This document shows positions 1 through 10,580 of a stretch of 64,000 nucleotides of DNA, piece after piece (positions within the stretch are counted from its first letter, which is position 1; each line of letters begins with the position of its first letter). The stretch lies in assembly GCA_026545765.1 (NCBI GenBank), contig JAIFAC010000120.1:62001-126000 (forward strand), written 5' to 3'. Below the pieces are notes generated by a model. The model was not told the DNA's origin, made no database searches, and saw only the letters and a program-made list of their open reading frames with translations. A program made the translations under genes and the position numbers. Origin of the DNA: Plantago major (Eukaryota > Streptophyta > Magnoliopsida > Lamiales > Plantaginaceae).

Positions 1-480
1 GGTATTTTTGAATAAGTAAAATAAACACTTAAGCAGAAAAGTAATTTTAATAAGAACTGACAAACTAAGAACTTATAGAGAAAAGCATGTAAGCGTTAAC
101 CTTCACTTTGATAAACGGTTTATATCATGAATAATAGATAGCGATAGTTACGGCTGAAGAGTTACACATGTCACATATCTTATAATAAGGCGCAGTCAGT
201 ACAGATACCCCATGTAGACTATCATCTAGCTCAAATCTGTCACCAATTGCTAGCTCAACATCATACCTCAGGCAGAATATCAACCTATAGACACAGCTGA
301 TACCTCCTATTCTAATGCAATGAATACTCATGTCTTGCGAAAACATAAACAAACAAAGCATCTTTCTCAAACAACACAGATATGAACAACAATCGCATAA
401 CCAACATTGATGCTAAAACTATTCCATCATATATAAACCAAATAATCAAAGATCCCGGCTAACCCTTACACAGGTGAATT
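1..480. other. Intergenic, no feature recognised
   Basis: AT-rich sequence with only short chance reading frames. On the minus strand it lies just downstream of the leader-like block at 540-790, so it could be an intron or leader of a gene or element running off the left edge, but no coding signature is visible. Confidence 0.4.
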
Positions 481-539
481 AGCCTGACATAACTGAAAGT
501 AAATAAACTGAAAATTTAATTGAAATCATGTTTGAAACA

Positions 540-1317
540 ACTAAACCGTAAGAAGATGGCGAGTGTCGACCCTCAGCTTCTCCTCTTCGATTCCTCTTCC
601 TTGCTTGATCGATCTTAATGCTTGCTGACGGCTAGGGTTTTGGGGTTTCACTTCTCCGAGGATTGGTCTCTCTCAGGAGAGCTGCTTTGGTGCTACGGAA
701 CCCTAATGTTCCGCCTTCTCTTCGAGAGCTTGCTCTCTGAGTGGTGGTGAATTATGAGACCCCTGAGGTCTTATTTATAGCTGAAATCCCGAGCTCAAAC
801 CACCATTGGTGTATAAGGAAGGTTTAAGAAGACGGGCCCTAGCATGACAAGCCAGAAAATAGACTGAACAAAATCCAGGAGCTTGACTGCGGTCCACAGG
901 CGACCGCTGAGACCCTCTCTGCGGTCCACAGGCCATCGCCAAGTGCGATTCTTCCAGCTTCGAATCTGTTTGCTTTGTTCTTTAATTTCGGGCTTCGTAA
1001 CTTCGTTTCCTCGAAAAAATTGTCTTCTACAAAGTTGTAGCATCTTCAATTATCTTCGCACTGGTTGGTCACATGACATGTTTTGACACCACGAACTCCG
1101 TGCATCGGACAATTCTGCATAATTGCAAGACTTTCGCAATTTGACATAATTATGCTGTTTTGACGCCTGAAATCGTGCAATTCCTCAATAACGCGATCAT
1201 GACCTACAGAAAATACGCAAAGTTGGTAATTGACCATAAAACGATATAAATATTGAATCTAAGGCAAAAAACAAGGGTCTAAAAACATGCTATATCGCAT
1301 ATTTCGTTGTCACAACA
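540..1317 (-). promoter_or_regulatory. Promoter/leader-like block (LTR U3-R-U5 or host promoter)
   Basis: Read on the minus strand, this holds a TATA box (GCTATAAATAAG, about 770-781), followed by a C/T- and GA-rich leader with AAACCCTAGCC (about 631-641), a motif common in plant 5' leaders. Upstream in this orientation are two direct copies of GCGGTCCACAGG (about 890-930). The minus-strand start TGTTGTGACAACG near 1317 resembles an LTR beginning with TG. I infer either an LTR of a retrotransposon extending to the left or the promoter of a host gene; no partner LTR or coding exon is in view to decide. Confidence 0.35.
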
Positions 1318-1329
1318 GGGTGAAATTAA

Positions 1330-2520
1330 TGTCAAACGCCATTGAAGTATTCTTGTAGATGCAATGTAAGGATGGTGTTCCCGTGGATGAGAAATCAGCA
1401 AGGATTAAAGTAAGTATAATATGATAATGTTTGTTATCTTCCCATCATATGCAAACTTAATTTCACACATGGATCACATCTAAAGAAGTGAATTTGTAAA
1501 TGTTAATTTATACAAGTTCATACTTGTTATTAATAATATTATATTGCAGTCTACGATGGAGGCACGCACTGAAGAACTTGAAGAAGTTGGTGAAGTATGA
1601 CATCAACGAGGTCTTCCTTGAAGTCAATCCAAAATCGATGAAACGTGTAGTTGGTTTGGGCAGTGCAGCGTCCTCATACATTAGCATGGGTAGTTGTTCC
1701 AGTTGGTCGAGCCACAACCTTACTCAAGCGAAACATAAGATTTTGGTAGAGCAGGGAGATAAGATCACGTCGTTGCAGGAGAAGCTTGAGGAAAAGGATG
1801 ATGTGATCCATGCATGAGAGGCAAGATGCCATGTCTCGAGAGTTTGCAAACATGTTTGCGGAATTGTCAGCTGGTATAGATTCTGGATCGTATTCATCTA
1901 ACCCCACAGTCACAGTTATGGTGGTGTTCTCTCTATATTTGATTTGCATTCTAAAGAATATTTTGTTTATGTGATTGTTTATCAGTGATGTATACATTTT
2001 GGATTTCTAATTATTGATATATATGCATGGATGTTTGATATATATGTTATTTTGGTGATTCTTTGGATGCATAAGTGAAATTCCAAAATTCCAGCAGTTC
2101 CAGGTTACAACATACCTGTTTTTTAAAAAAAGAAAAACAATGACAGATTCCTTTCACTGCTGTTGCATGTATTAGATTAGTTACAGGTTATTTGAATAGT
2201 GATTAAAATGAAGAAAACCAGGTTAAAATATGTGTTTTTAGGTGTTTTAAACCAGATTTACACATTATAATCCGTCATTATGAACATTTATAGAACTGCA
2301 TTCAGTTATAAATTTCTGTCACTAGTTCGTCACAACCTTGGACAAAAACCCCATAACATAATCTTGACGAAAATAAAATTCTTGTGACGGAAAATTCCGT
2401 CACTGAAGGTAATGACGGATTCGTATTTCGTCATTATAATTTAGTGACAAGCGTTTGGGTGACGGAAATATGTGGTTTAGTAGCGAAAACAATAGGTCAT
2501 TAGACAATTTTCTTGTAGTA
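1330..2520 (+). mobile_element. CACTA (En/Spm) transposon, right end
   Basis: The segment ends in TTTTCTTGTAGTA at 2508-2520, a one-base variant of the CACTA terminus TTTTCTTGTAGTG. The last 300 bases (about 2265-2480) carry many direct and inverted copies of a CGTCAC/GTGACGG motif, the subterminal repeat pattern typical of CACTA elements. Upstream lie remnants of a transposase-associated ORF in the same orientation. The left terminus was not found and probably lies outside the window or is lost. Confidence 0.65.
1548..1830 (+). pseudogene. CACTA-associated Ptta/En/Spm-type protein, C-terminal remnant
   Basis: After an acceptor-like TTGCAG near 1548, two overlapping frames encode ARTEELEE-like sequence and then a block around VNPKSMKRVVGLGSAASSYI, followed by a coiled-coil-like helix (KITSLQEKLEEKDD) and a stop near 1815. 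Gly-Leu-Gly-Ser-Ala-Ala preceded by a short acidic block is the usual end of the plant CACTA-associated Ptta/En/Spm proteins, and the helix fits their C-terminal coiled coil. A frameshift close to 1590 separates the two frames, so the copy is broken. A donor-like GTAAGT at about 1409 suggests an intron just upstream. Family assignment rests on motif recall only. Confidence 0.5.
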
Positions 2521-3302
2521 ATCCCACAGTCTGGCATGTCCCTGATCATGTCCAATCAGATATCAAATTGCATTTATGCAATGATAGAACTCTAACGCTG
2601 AAAGAATTCAATAATAATGTTTCTCAATGAACATTTTACTGTAATAGATTGAAAGAGACTACTTGGTGGAAAAAATCCTTATATGATTTAACATTACATA
2701 GACTACTTGATTCATCATAACATAGCAATTGTGATGAAAAATTCAAACAAAACTATAAGAGCAATGCCTGAAGATAGAGAAAACAGTGTGTCCAAGTTTC
2801 TGGACATTACAAGGTGGATAATATTCACGTGACAGATAAAAAAATTGAACATTGTGGGCAATAAAACATCATCTATATGTTAATGAACCCAACAAAAAAA
2901 AAAATGGTAACATAGACATGAAGATGCATTTCTTAAAATAAGAGCCGAATAAGCATAATTGTTAGTGAAAGCACAATTGTTGTGACAAAAGATTTGGATA
3001 GGAATTGCAGCGTATAAACCTTAAGAGAGAATTCTCCTTCACTTAGAGCATTTAATCAAACACTTGATACACAAAATTTTCTCGTAATTTACAAATTTTA
3101 AGAAATTAATAAGTGAAAATACGCCACCATTGAAAAACTGACCCAAAAACAAGAGATGAAATTAAGGACCAGAACAGTGATTGACGGTGAATGTAGGCAC
3201 AACAATAAATAATTTAAAATCAACAATGTTGTGGTAGATGTATAGTTTGCAGGCAGATAGTAATCAATAGGTTAATCTGTGTTGCCGGTAGAGTGGTAGC
3301 CA
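2521..3302. other. Intergenic, no feature recognised
   Basis: AT-rich DNA between a CACTA end and a hAT-like start. No ORF above noise, no long repeat and no RNA gene signature seen. Confidence 0.4.
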
Positions 3303-3430
3303 CAGCGGCGGAGCCATGATTGAAAGTAGGGGTGGCGAAGTATTATAACACGTATACAATATGTAATTTAGTTAGGCCGGGTTAGAACGGGCCATATCGG
3401 GTCGGATCAATATTTTTTACACCAAATTCA

Positions 3431-3655
3431 TCATACATATTTAAATATGAATATCCAAGCAAAATGAAAGGAAAGAAAGAACAATACCATGATAAGGCAA
3501 AACAAAAATGAATAAACGACCCACTTATGTGAAAATCGTACTCTACGTCTCTTCATCTTCTCAAAATCGCCAGTGATTGAATCAATGTCAAAGCCCTCGA
3601 CAATTCCTTTTTCAATATGCATTATCAAATTGTTATACAAGAAGTCATCTTCCAT
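3431..3655 (-). pseudogene. hAT transposase C-terminal fragment
   Basis: The first 40 residues (MEDDFLYNNLIMHIEKGIVE, then FDIDSITGDFEKMKRRRVRF) match the end of plant hAT transposases of the TTF-zinc-finger/DUF4371 type, which finish with a variant of 'D..L...L..YIE..I......D.I...F..MK.RR'. The remaining residues are hydrophobic readthrough past the normal stop. The hAT dimerisation region and DDE catalytic domain that should precede it are absent, so only a tail survives. Confidence 0.55.
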
Positions 3656-3780
3656 CGAACTCCGCGGTCTTATCTATTCAATTTTCATTACTGAAAATGC
3701 GCGCTTAGAATTTGCTCCAAAAGTACAAAAACTATCCGTATAACCCTCTTAAATTAGTTAATTAGTAAAATATCTCTTTA

Positions 3781-4292
3781 ATCACAAAGTCTTGCAAGAG
3801 ACGTGTATTAGTGAGAGACGGATTGATATTCTTAAGTATATGTATAATGTTTTATGAGTACGTCTGCATTTTATATCATTTTTTTATGTATATGTATATT
3901 ACCGATGTTTTTTAGTAAAACCTATAATGTTTCTGGATATCCTGTAATGTTTTGTCCATCTCTTTTAGTCTTTCCATAAAACTGTCTCTCAGGAGACTCA
4001 CGTTAAATTAATCAAATATTATAATTTTCTCAACTTATTTAATTATGAGTAAGTCTCCTGAGATACGATTTTACGGAGAGACCAAAAGAGACGGACAAAC
4101 ATAACAGTTATAATTAAAAACATTAGACGTTTTAAAAAGAACATCGATGATATATATACACATAAAATTAATATAAAATGTCCACTCATAAAACATTATT
4201 GATATTATTTAAAACATTATACATATACTTAAGACAATCGACCCGTCTCTCAGGTCTCTCACTATTACGCGTCTTTTCCAAGACTTTGTGTT
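3781..4292. repeat. Foldback (hairpin) MITE inside the hAT remnant
   Basis: The left arm (from CACAAAGTCTTGCAAGAGACG at about 3783) is the inverted complement of the right arm ending CGTCTTTTCCAAGACTTTGTG at about 4290. The arms are about 210-250 bases, separated by about 50 bases rich in A and T. Both contain CTCAGGAGACT and AACATTATACATATACTTAAG blocks. A degraded fragment of the same family occurs at 32385-32470. Confidence 0.7.
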
Positions 4293-4422
4293 TAATTATA
4301 AAGCCGACTATCTAAATGTACTAACTAAAAAAATTTAGGGGTGGCGGAATATATAATTTTCTAAAATATGTCTATAGTAATAATGAAAATGAAAAATTTG
4401 GGGGTGGCGGTCCACCCCTGTC

Positions 4423-5210
4423 TAATACACGTAACAAGAATAATCCCACATAAAAGATAAAACCAACCTAATATGCTATTTTTCGAAGTATGATCCCTAA
4501 CTTCCCATCAATGTTGATTCTACAAGCTAAACATGTTGATGATATGATATGATATGATATGATATGACATGATCTGATCTGATCTATGTAACAAACAAGC
4601 TCCCTTGACTATATATAGAGAACTCAACTACCAAATCGTACTAGAAGTCTAGAACAAGGAAACTCTTTCTCATGCAAGGAAACTAATTAGTAATCCTTCT
4701 AGCACAAGGAAACTAATTTAGTTAACCTTCTTGTATAAGGAAAATGCCTAACCAATTCTTCCACTTTTCAATTACCAGATTTGATCTACACCGTTGAGAA
4801 TCCATATTTAATCTGAGCCGTTCAACGATTTATATCATTCTTGAGCTAAAACTCTCACAGTGTATGTTCGAATAACTTAATAAATATTTCTTAGTCGTAT
4901 TAGTTGATCCTTGATAGATATATTCGAACACCATTTCAAATATATATCGATGCATTGTCGATGACTAACGATCGACTAAATATGAAGTGGAGTATAATCT
5001 CAAAATATTTTGAGGAATGAATTATTTTTGGCTCAACTACGACTTCCATATGCTCCATGGTGTACCCAGCGCACGCCATATCTACCCCATCAAAAGTGAA
5101 AGATTTGGTCGTGACCAAAGTACATCAATTCATACATGAAGTCATATTGACCTCAAGTCGAAGGACTATTAAATCACCCTGCATGTCGATTCTTCCACAT
5201 ACACATATAT
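4423..5210. other. Intergenic with a short pentanucleotide repeat
   Basis: No gene seen. GATAT is repeated in tandem at 4541-4567 and passes into GATCT repeats to 4585. CAAGGAAACT recurs near 4655, 4676 and 4697. Confidence 0.5.
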
Positions 5211-5372
5211 AGGGGTGCACATTCGGATTAATCAATCGATCCGATTCGTATTTCGGTTCAATCCGAAGTTTCGGACCCCTGAAGGCTCAATCCGAACGAT
5301 CGGATTTCGGATTAATCCGAAAAGTTCGGTTTGGATCGGATTTAATCCGAATAATCCGATCTTTAATTAAAA
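5211..5372. repeat. TCGGATTAATCCGA-rich dispersed repeat
   Basis: Begins AGGGGTGCACATTCGGATT and is built of alternating TCGG/CCGA words with self-complementary stretches such as CGGATTAATCCG. This composition is typical of a dispersed plant repeat or transposon end; the family is not identified. Confidence 0.45.
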
Positions 5373-5600
5373 AAAAAAAAACTGAAATAGCATTTCGTAG
5401 CCAAATTAAATACTAGTCCAGTAGTTCCACATTCAAAATAAACAAAATAAAGTTCACAAGTTTACTTCAAGTCCAAAACAACAAATTCGAAAAGTTTGGA
5501 GTTCACGTTCAAGAATAACGACTAGTCGATTACATTCTTTGAAGTAAAAATAGAAAGTGCATATTTCCAACAACCAAAATCCAACTTCCCAGCATCCTAA

Positions 5601-5602
<2 letters not shown>

Positions 5603-5694
<92 letters not shown>
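5603..5694. repeat. (AT)46 microsatellite
   Basis: Uninterrupted alternating A and T over 92 bases. It yields spurious Ile-Tyr reading frames on both strands that should not be called genes. Confidence 0.98.
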
Positions 5695-5696
<2 letters not shown>

Positions 5697-6449
5697 AGCT
5701 TCCATGGACTCTCCCTTTATCAAAATTTTTCAATTTATTTTTTTGAAATGAAGAAGAAGCTATGGATGATAATATGAAAAATCAAAACAATAGGGATTAT
5801 GTCGAAGTATTGTATGTTAATTGGGGGATTGTTTTAAAGTATTATATGTTAATATTGTAAAACACAAAATATTTGAGAGAAATGTGTAATAAGCTGAACT
5901 TGTATTTTTAAAGAATTATTTAAATAGAGGGGCAAACTAGATTTTCTGTCAAAAGTCAAACATCAAAAAAAATTGGATTTCATCGTAAATTTAGAATCAC
6001 CAGGGATCCCAAAGGTCCCAGAGGCTATCTAAAAAGGTTTTGGATGTAAATACAAAAAAACAAGTTCAATTTTTATTAATTCATATTTATTTTCAAAATC
6101 TTATTTTTAATGAAATAAAGGGCATTTTGTTGCTTTCATTTGATTTTTAACATGCACCGACTATCCGAAAGTTAACGGCAGGGGGTTTATTTTATAATAT
6201 AAAAATTATTCAAGGTAGATATTTTAAGTAAAAGTCAATTAATTAACCTAATAACTTTGGGATATTGGTGCTATATATAACTCGAATTTCTCAATTAAAT
6301 ATAAACTCAGAGATGGTATATATTCACATGTACAAATATAGACATGCGTTTAACAAGCTAAACCACAAAATAGCAAACTACTTCCATGTTCTGAAAAAGT
6401 CTACGATGAACATGAATATAACTCCGAAAAAAGCTCAACTCTATCAAAG
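5695..6449. other. Upstream region of the polygalacturonase pseudogene
   Basis: AT-rich DNA with no recognised gene or repeat; it contains the presumed promoter of the downstream pseudogene. Confidence 0.4.
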
Positions 6450-6458
6450 TATAAATAG
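6450..6458 (+). promoter_or_regulatory. TATA box of polygalacturonase pseudogene
   Basis: TATAAATAG, 90 bases upstream of the first ATG (6548), the spacing expected for a short plant 5' leader. It suggests the pseudogene still has a recognisable core promoter. Confidence 0.55.
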
Positions 6459-6547
6459 AATCACAATCTGATCACTTGGAGACATCGATAACAAGTATTG
6501 GGAAAAATCCATAAAGAAAAAGGAAAAAAAATAAAAAACTAAAAAGA

Positions 6548-7155
6548 ATGACTAGGAAACATATCACATCATTCTTCTTCATTTTCCATTGTTGGCTTGC
6601 ATTATTGATGCCACTCCAGTGATCTTGACATCACCACCTACGGTGCAAAACCGGTGTTGATATCAGCGAGGTACATACGTCGTAAATTCTTTAAGAAATA
6701 TTCAATCCTCGATGATGCGACTTGAAATAAATGGATAATTTTTTGGGATGTTGTTATAATGCATACAGCCTTTGCTGAAAGCATGGACGGAAGCAATTGC
6801 ATCAAGTGATCCAGTGAAAATTGTAATTCCCACAGGGACATGGCAGCTAAGCCAAGTGAAACTGTGTGGAACTGATCAGAAGTCTCCATCAATTGAGTTA
6901 AATGTCCAAGGTACATTGGTTGCCCCACAGGTGACCTGCCAGACAAGGAATCCGAATGGATTACAATCAACTCGTTAACAATTTGGAAATCTCCGGTGGT
7001 GGAGTTTTGGATGGCCAGGGCCAAGTTGCTTGGAAGAAAAATGACTTCCATAAAGACAGTGAAAGTAAATGTGGAAAGTTGCCAATTGTAAGTGTTTTAA
7101 ATATCCATATCAATAAAGAAACCATGTAGATTATATTGTTAAAGTTCTTAATTAC

Positions 7156-7186
<31 letters not shown>

Positions 7187-8137
7187 GTGGTTGCAGAAAT
7201 TGAGCTTTAATTTAATAAAAAATGCAATAAACCACGATGTGACTGTAAAATACATTAATAATTTACACGACAAATGCATATCTAGTACCAATGTTACATT
7301 CCAAAATTTACTATCTCTGCACCTGGAGATGCCCCAAACACCGATGGAATCCATATTGCACGTTAAGTCTTTGATCAACGTTTTGGACTCAACCATTGCG
7401 ACTGGAGATGATTGCATCTCCATTGGTGATGACTCAAAAGACTTCCACATCACAAATGTGAAATGTGGTCCTGGCCATGGCATTAGCATAGGAAGCCTTG
7501 GCAAGTACCCAGACGAAAAAGATGTAAGTGGTATATTTGTGTCGAAATGTACGTTCGTAGGGACAGAAAATGGTATTAGGATCAAAAGTTGGCCCTCTGC
7601 CCCTGGTGTACTGCAAGTCTCAGATTTGCATTTTGAAGATCTTACCATGGACAATGTGAGCCAACCAATCATCTTTGATCAAGAATACTGCCCATGGGGT
7701 CTCTGCAAATTAGACGTAAGCAGCTAAACTCGAAACTAAACATTGTTATTAATTCATTGATTAACCCATTTTAATTCACTTTACTTCTTTAGTGGCAGAT
7801 TCAATTTATTATAAATTAAATCATATTTGATCGACTATCACTAAATGTAAATTATAATCAATACTTTGTTGATCTTGTGCAGACTCCATCAAAAGTGAAG
7901 ATCAGTAACGTCTCAATAAAGAACGTTCGAGGAACATCATTCACTCAGGATGCGGTGGTATTTGTTTGCAGTAGCGCTAACCCATGCGAAGGAGTTGAAG
8001 TTTCAGACATTGATCTTACTTACACTGGGAATCTTGGACCTATCAGCTCCAAATGTAAAAATATTAAGCCCACTCTTACTGGCAAGTTGACTCCAGCGAT
8101 TTGTGATGCAGCTGCATCAGCTGCTCCAGCCGCTTAA
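6548..8137 (+). pseudogene. Exopolygalacturonase-like (GH28) pseudogene
   Basis: The four-exon layout matches the intact paralogue at 28752: exons about 6548-6670, 6769-7087, 7197-7715 and 7883-8137, with GT-AG borders preserved. GH28 enzymes cleave homogalacturonan; this clade is typically pollen-expressed and secreted. Exon 1 has a stop after a signal-peptide-like start, with the expected DITTYGAKP in another frame, and a second frameshift after AKP. Exon 2 changes frame near 6930 and again near 6985. In exon 3 a pair of offsetting frameshifts puts the catalytic PNTDGIHIAR block (about 7337-7366) out of frame, while TGDDCISIGD, GPGHGISIG and RIKSW remain readable. Exon 4 is intact and ends in an Ala-rich tail, AAASAAPAA. 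Clearly non-functional as read, though isolated one-base shifts could include sequencing errors. Confidence 0.85.
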
Positions 8138-8685
8138 TTGCCCAAAATTTTGCTTTTGCAAGGTTGATGAATTTGTCCTTGCATTCTTGTAATACCTTTC
8201 TTTGAGTTCCCAAATATAAGACTAATTGTTTAATAGGTTAGAAGTTTTGTAATGGAAATGTTCCCCCCCTTATCGATCATAATAATAATATATTATTATA
8301 CACGTATTAGAAACAATTCCATACGCTACTGCGTGAGCGTATTAGGATGTGCACTATATTTTACTAAAATATATACTTATGCATTTTTATATTTACAAAT
8401 TAGTAGTTACTTATAAACGTTTATAAATAACTACTAAAATATAGCATTGAAAATTGGATGCATTCTTATTAGAGTATCCCAGGGGAGCTTTTTACAATGG
8501 TACATACATTTAAAGAGTGGCATTACGAACTAGATTAAAATAGAATCGGTAAGATTAACTGATGAGATTTAAATTGAATAGAAAGTTTTGTCACACAATT
8601 AGTCTTATTTTCAGTTTACATAGATGCATGTGTTTTTAACGTAATGAAATCGAATAAGGTAGGACTATTGTCGTTTTGAACAAAA
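8138..8685. other. 3' flank of the pseudogene, start of array unit A
   Basis: The gene's 3' untranslated sequence (with AATAATAATATATTATTA near 8278-8300) and AT-rich flank. The first 250 bases recur after 15620 and 22900. No gene. Confidence 0.6.
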
Positions 8686-8985
8686 AATAGTTATAAAGAA
8701 TAATATTTTTACATAAGATGCATGTGTATTCAATGCAGTCAAAACGAATAATGTGAAGAATTTTGGTATTTATATATATTGAAAACAATTGTCAAGAGTA
8801 AATAAATGCTTCACAAAAAACAACATAGTCTTACAAAATCATATTTTTACATATTTATTCCCGAGTAGAATCAATTTTAAGTTATAGATAATTAATCAAA
8901 CTTACAATAAGTTTAATATATAGTGTAATTTTTAACTTCATATATATCTTCTCAATTTGGCGAGGAATTTGATTAGAATAGAATC

Positions 8986-9258
8986 TTCTCGATCATGACT
9001 TCTCCCAAGTACCAATCGGTTTGTTAGACCCCGGTCTTACCCCCGGTAGTCTCACCTCTCCTTTTGTGAGGGGACCCACAATGTGGGACCAGCTTCTGAT
9101 GAAGAATGAATTCCGGAGGTCAATCAAATCGTCCCAATCATCTTGTCTCCACCAACCAAAACCTCTTCGTATTCTTTGACTACTCCACATAATTGTCCTC
9201 TGCTGAATTATTAATAATATGATAATACCTTTACCATTATTTATTGGCTATATAGGCT
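8986..9258. repeat. Repeated module, copy 1 (unit A)
   Basis: About 270 bases beginning TCTCGATCATGACTTCTCCC and ending near TTGGCTATATAGGCT. It contains AATCGGTTTGTTAG, a GTGGTCTCACC/GGTGAGACCACC-type word pair in most copies, and CCTCTTCGTATTCTTTGAC. Seven copies exist in the array. No coding potential is seen. Confidence 0.85.
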
Positions 9259-9410
9259 CTGTTTAGCAAAACTAGCTGGTAGCTGATTAACTAGCTGGTA
9301 GCTGGTTAGGTAGCTGATAAGCTAGCTGATTAACTAGCTGAGAAACTAGCCGATTTTAAATGTAAGTGTTTAGCAAATTAGCTGATAAAATTTGGTAGTA
9401 TTTTCTAAAA
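9254..9410. repeat. TAGCTGATTA minisatellite, hAT-MITE-like (unit A)
   Basis: Begins GGCTCTGTTTAGCAAAACTAGCTGG and carries about eight imperfect repeats of AGCTGATTA/AGCTGGTAGCTG. The GGCTCTGTTT-type start is common at the ends of plant hAT-derived MITEs. Confidence 0.5.
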
Positions 9411-9627
9411 TGACATTGCTCTTATTTTTATTTTCTTTAACCTTTCTCATCGTATTATTAGTCTATAGTTTTTTTAAATAATAGTACATCACATTTTGTC
9501 CAATTATTCTGTTGGTCCAGATAACGGCAAAATAGTTCTAAAGAATAATATTTTTACATAAGATGCATGTGTATTCAATGCAGTCAAAACGAATAATGTG
9601 AGAAAAACAACATAGTCTTACAAAATA

Positions 9628-9881
9628 CTCCCTCAATTTCAGAAAAAGTGTTACATTTTACTATTATGCGGTCAACTGTCTCCGCGTTTGACCACAATTT
9701 ATTATTAAACGATATTAATAAATAAATTATTAAAATTATATAATGAAAATTTAGTAATTAAATTTTTATTATATGATTTTATTAAATTATTTACTATTAT
9801 CGTTTATAAGTAATTTGTGGTCAAACTCAAAGACATTTAATGTCGAAAATCAATGTAACACTTTCTCTAAAATGGAGGGAG
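9628..9881. mobile_element. Stowaway-like MITE (unit A)
   Basis: 254 bases with imperfect inverted ends CTCCCTCAATTTCAGAAAAAGTG and CACTTTCTCTAAAATGGAGGGAG, flanked by TA on both sides (9626-9627 and 9882-9883), as expected for Tc1/mariner-derived Stowaway elements. The insertion sits in AAAACAACATAGTCTTACAAAA; an unoccupied version of the site lies at about 8815-8845. Confidence 0.8.
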
Positions 9882-10032
9882 TAGTAATAGTTTTACATAT
9901 TTATTCCCCAGTAGCATAAATTTTAAGTTATAGATAATTAATCAACCTTACAATAAGTTTAATATATAGTGTAGTTTTTAACTCCATATATATCTTCTCA
10001 ATTTGGCGAGGGATTTGATTAGAATATAATCT

Positions 10033-10306
10033 TCTCGATCATGACTTCTCCCAAGTCCCAATCGGTTTGTTAGGCGCCGATGCTACACAGTGGTCTCACC
10101 TCCTTTGTGAGAGCCGCGGTGTGGGATCATTCTTATAATGAGAGGGTGAGACCACCGGAGATAATTCCGGGGTCGAATTTTCCATCCCAATCATCTTGTC
10201 TCCACCAACCAAAACCTCTTCGTATTCTTTGACTACTTCACATAATTGTCCTCTAATGAATTATTAATAATATGATAATACCTTTACCATTATTTATAGG
10301 CTATAG
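10033..10306. repeat. Repeated module, copy 2 (unit A)
   Basis: Second copy of the 270-base module. It differs from copy 1 mostly in the central GC-rich part (GATGCTACACAGTGGTCTCACC) and leads directly into the leader-like block. Confidence 0.8.
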
Positions 10307-10580
10307 CCAGTCGTTCATCATACTCGAAACCTATTTTGAGTTCACAACTCTCATTGTACACTTTACCGTTCAACAGTTCGATCTTTCTTCAATTCTGATT
10401 TGTCTAAACTTCTTTGCGTTCTCTCTCTTTATTCTGATTTCATCATCAGTGGGTTGACTTGCTTTGTACCTCTTATCCTCCCTCCAAATCGCTCACAGCT
10501 CCATCGTCTTCTGGGCCTCCAAGGGCCAGCAAACTCTCTCTGGCCTCAGCCCTTCTGGATCGTCCCGAATCGGGTAAAAT
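10290..10580 (+). promoter_or_regulatory. Leader-like block 1 (unit A)
   Basis: TTATTTATAGGCTATA, a possible TATA box, is followed by pyrimidine-rich sequence (TTCTCTCTCTTTATTCTG, CTCCATCGTCTTCTGGGCC) resembling a plant promoter plus 5' leader. Short overlapping frames have no recognisable product. The same block occurs at 12290, 17552 and 19540. It may be a captured promoter or the U3-R of an unidentified element. Confidence 0.35.

Larger units (their letters stand above)
3303..4420 (-). mobile_element. hAT-type transposon remnant
   Basis: The left end CAGCGGCGGAGCC (3303) and the right end, read as CAGGGGTGGACCGCC on the minus strand (ending about 4420), resemble terminal inverted repeats of plant hAT elements encoding the zf-MYM/TTF-type transposase. 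Inside, on the minus strand, is the C-terminus of such a transposase. The rest is deleted and replaced by, or interrupted by, a foldback repeat at 3781-4292. The 8-bp flanks do not match, so the target duplication is lost or the boundaries are off by some bases. Confidence 0.5.

Noticed and set aside
5454-5751. Overlapping ORFs of 64-89 codons made of Ile-Tyr repeats on both strands
   Set aside because: They are translations of an (AT)46 microsatellite with no biological support.
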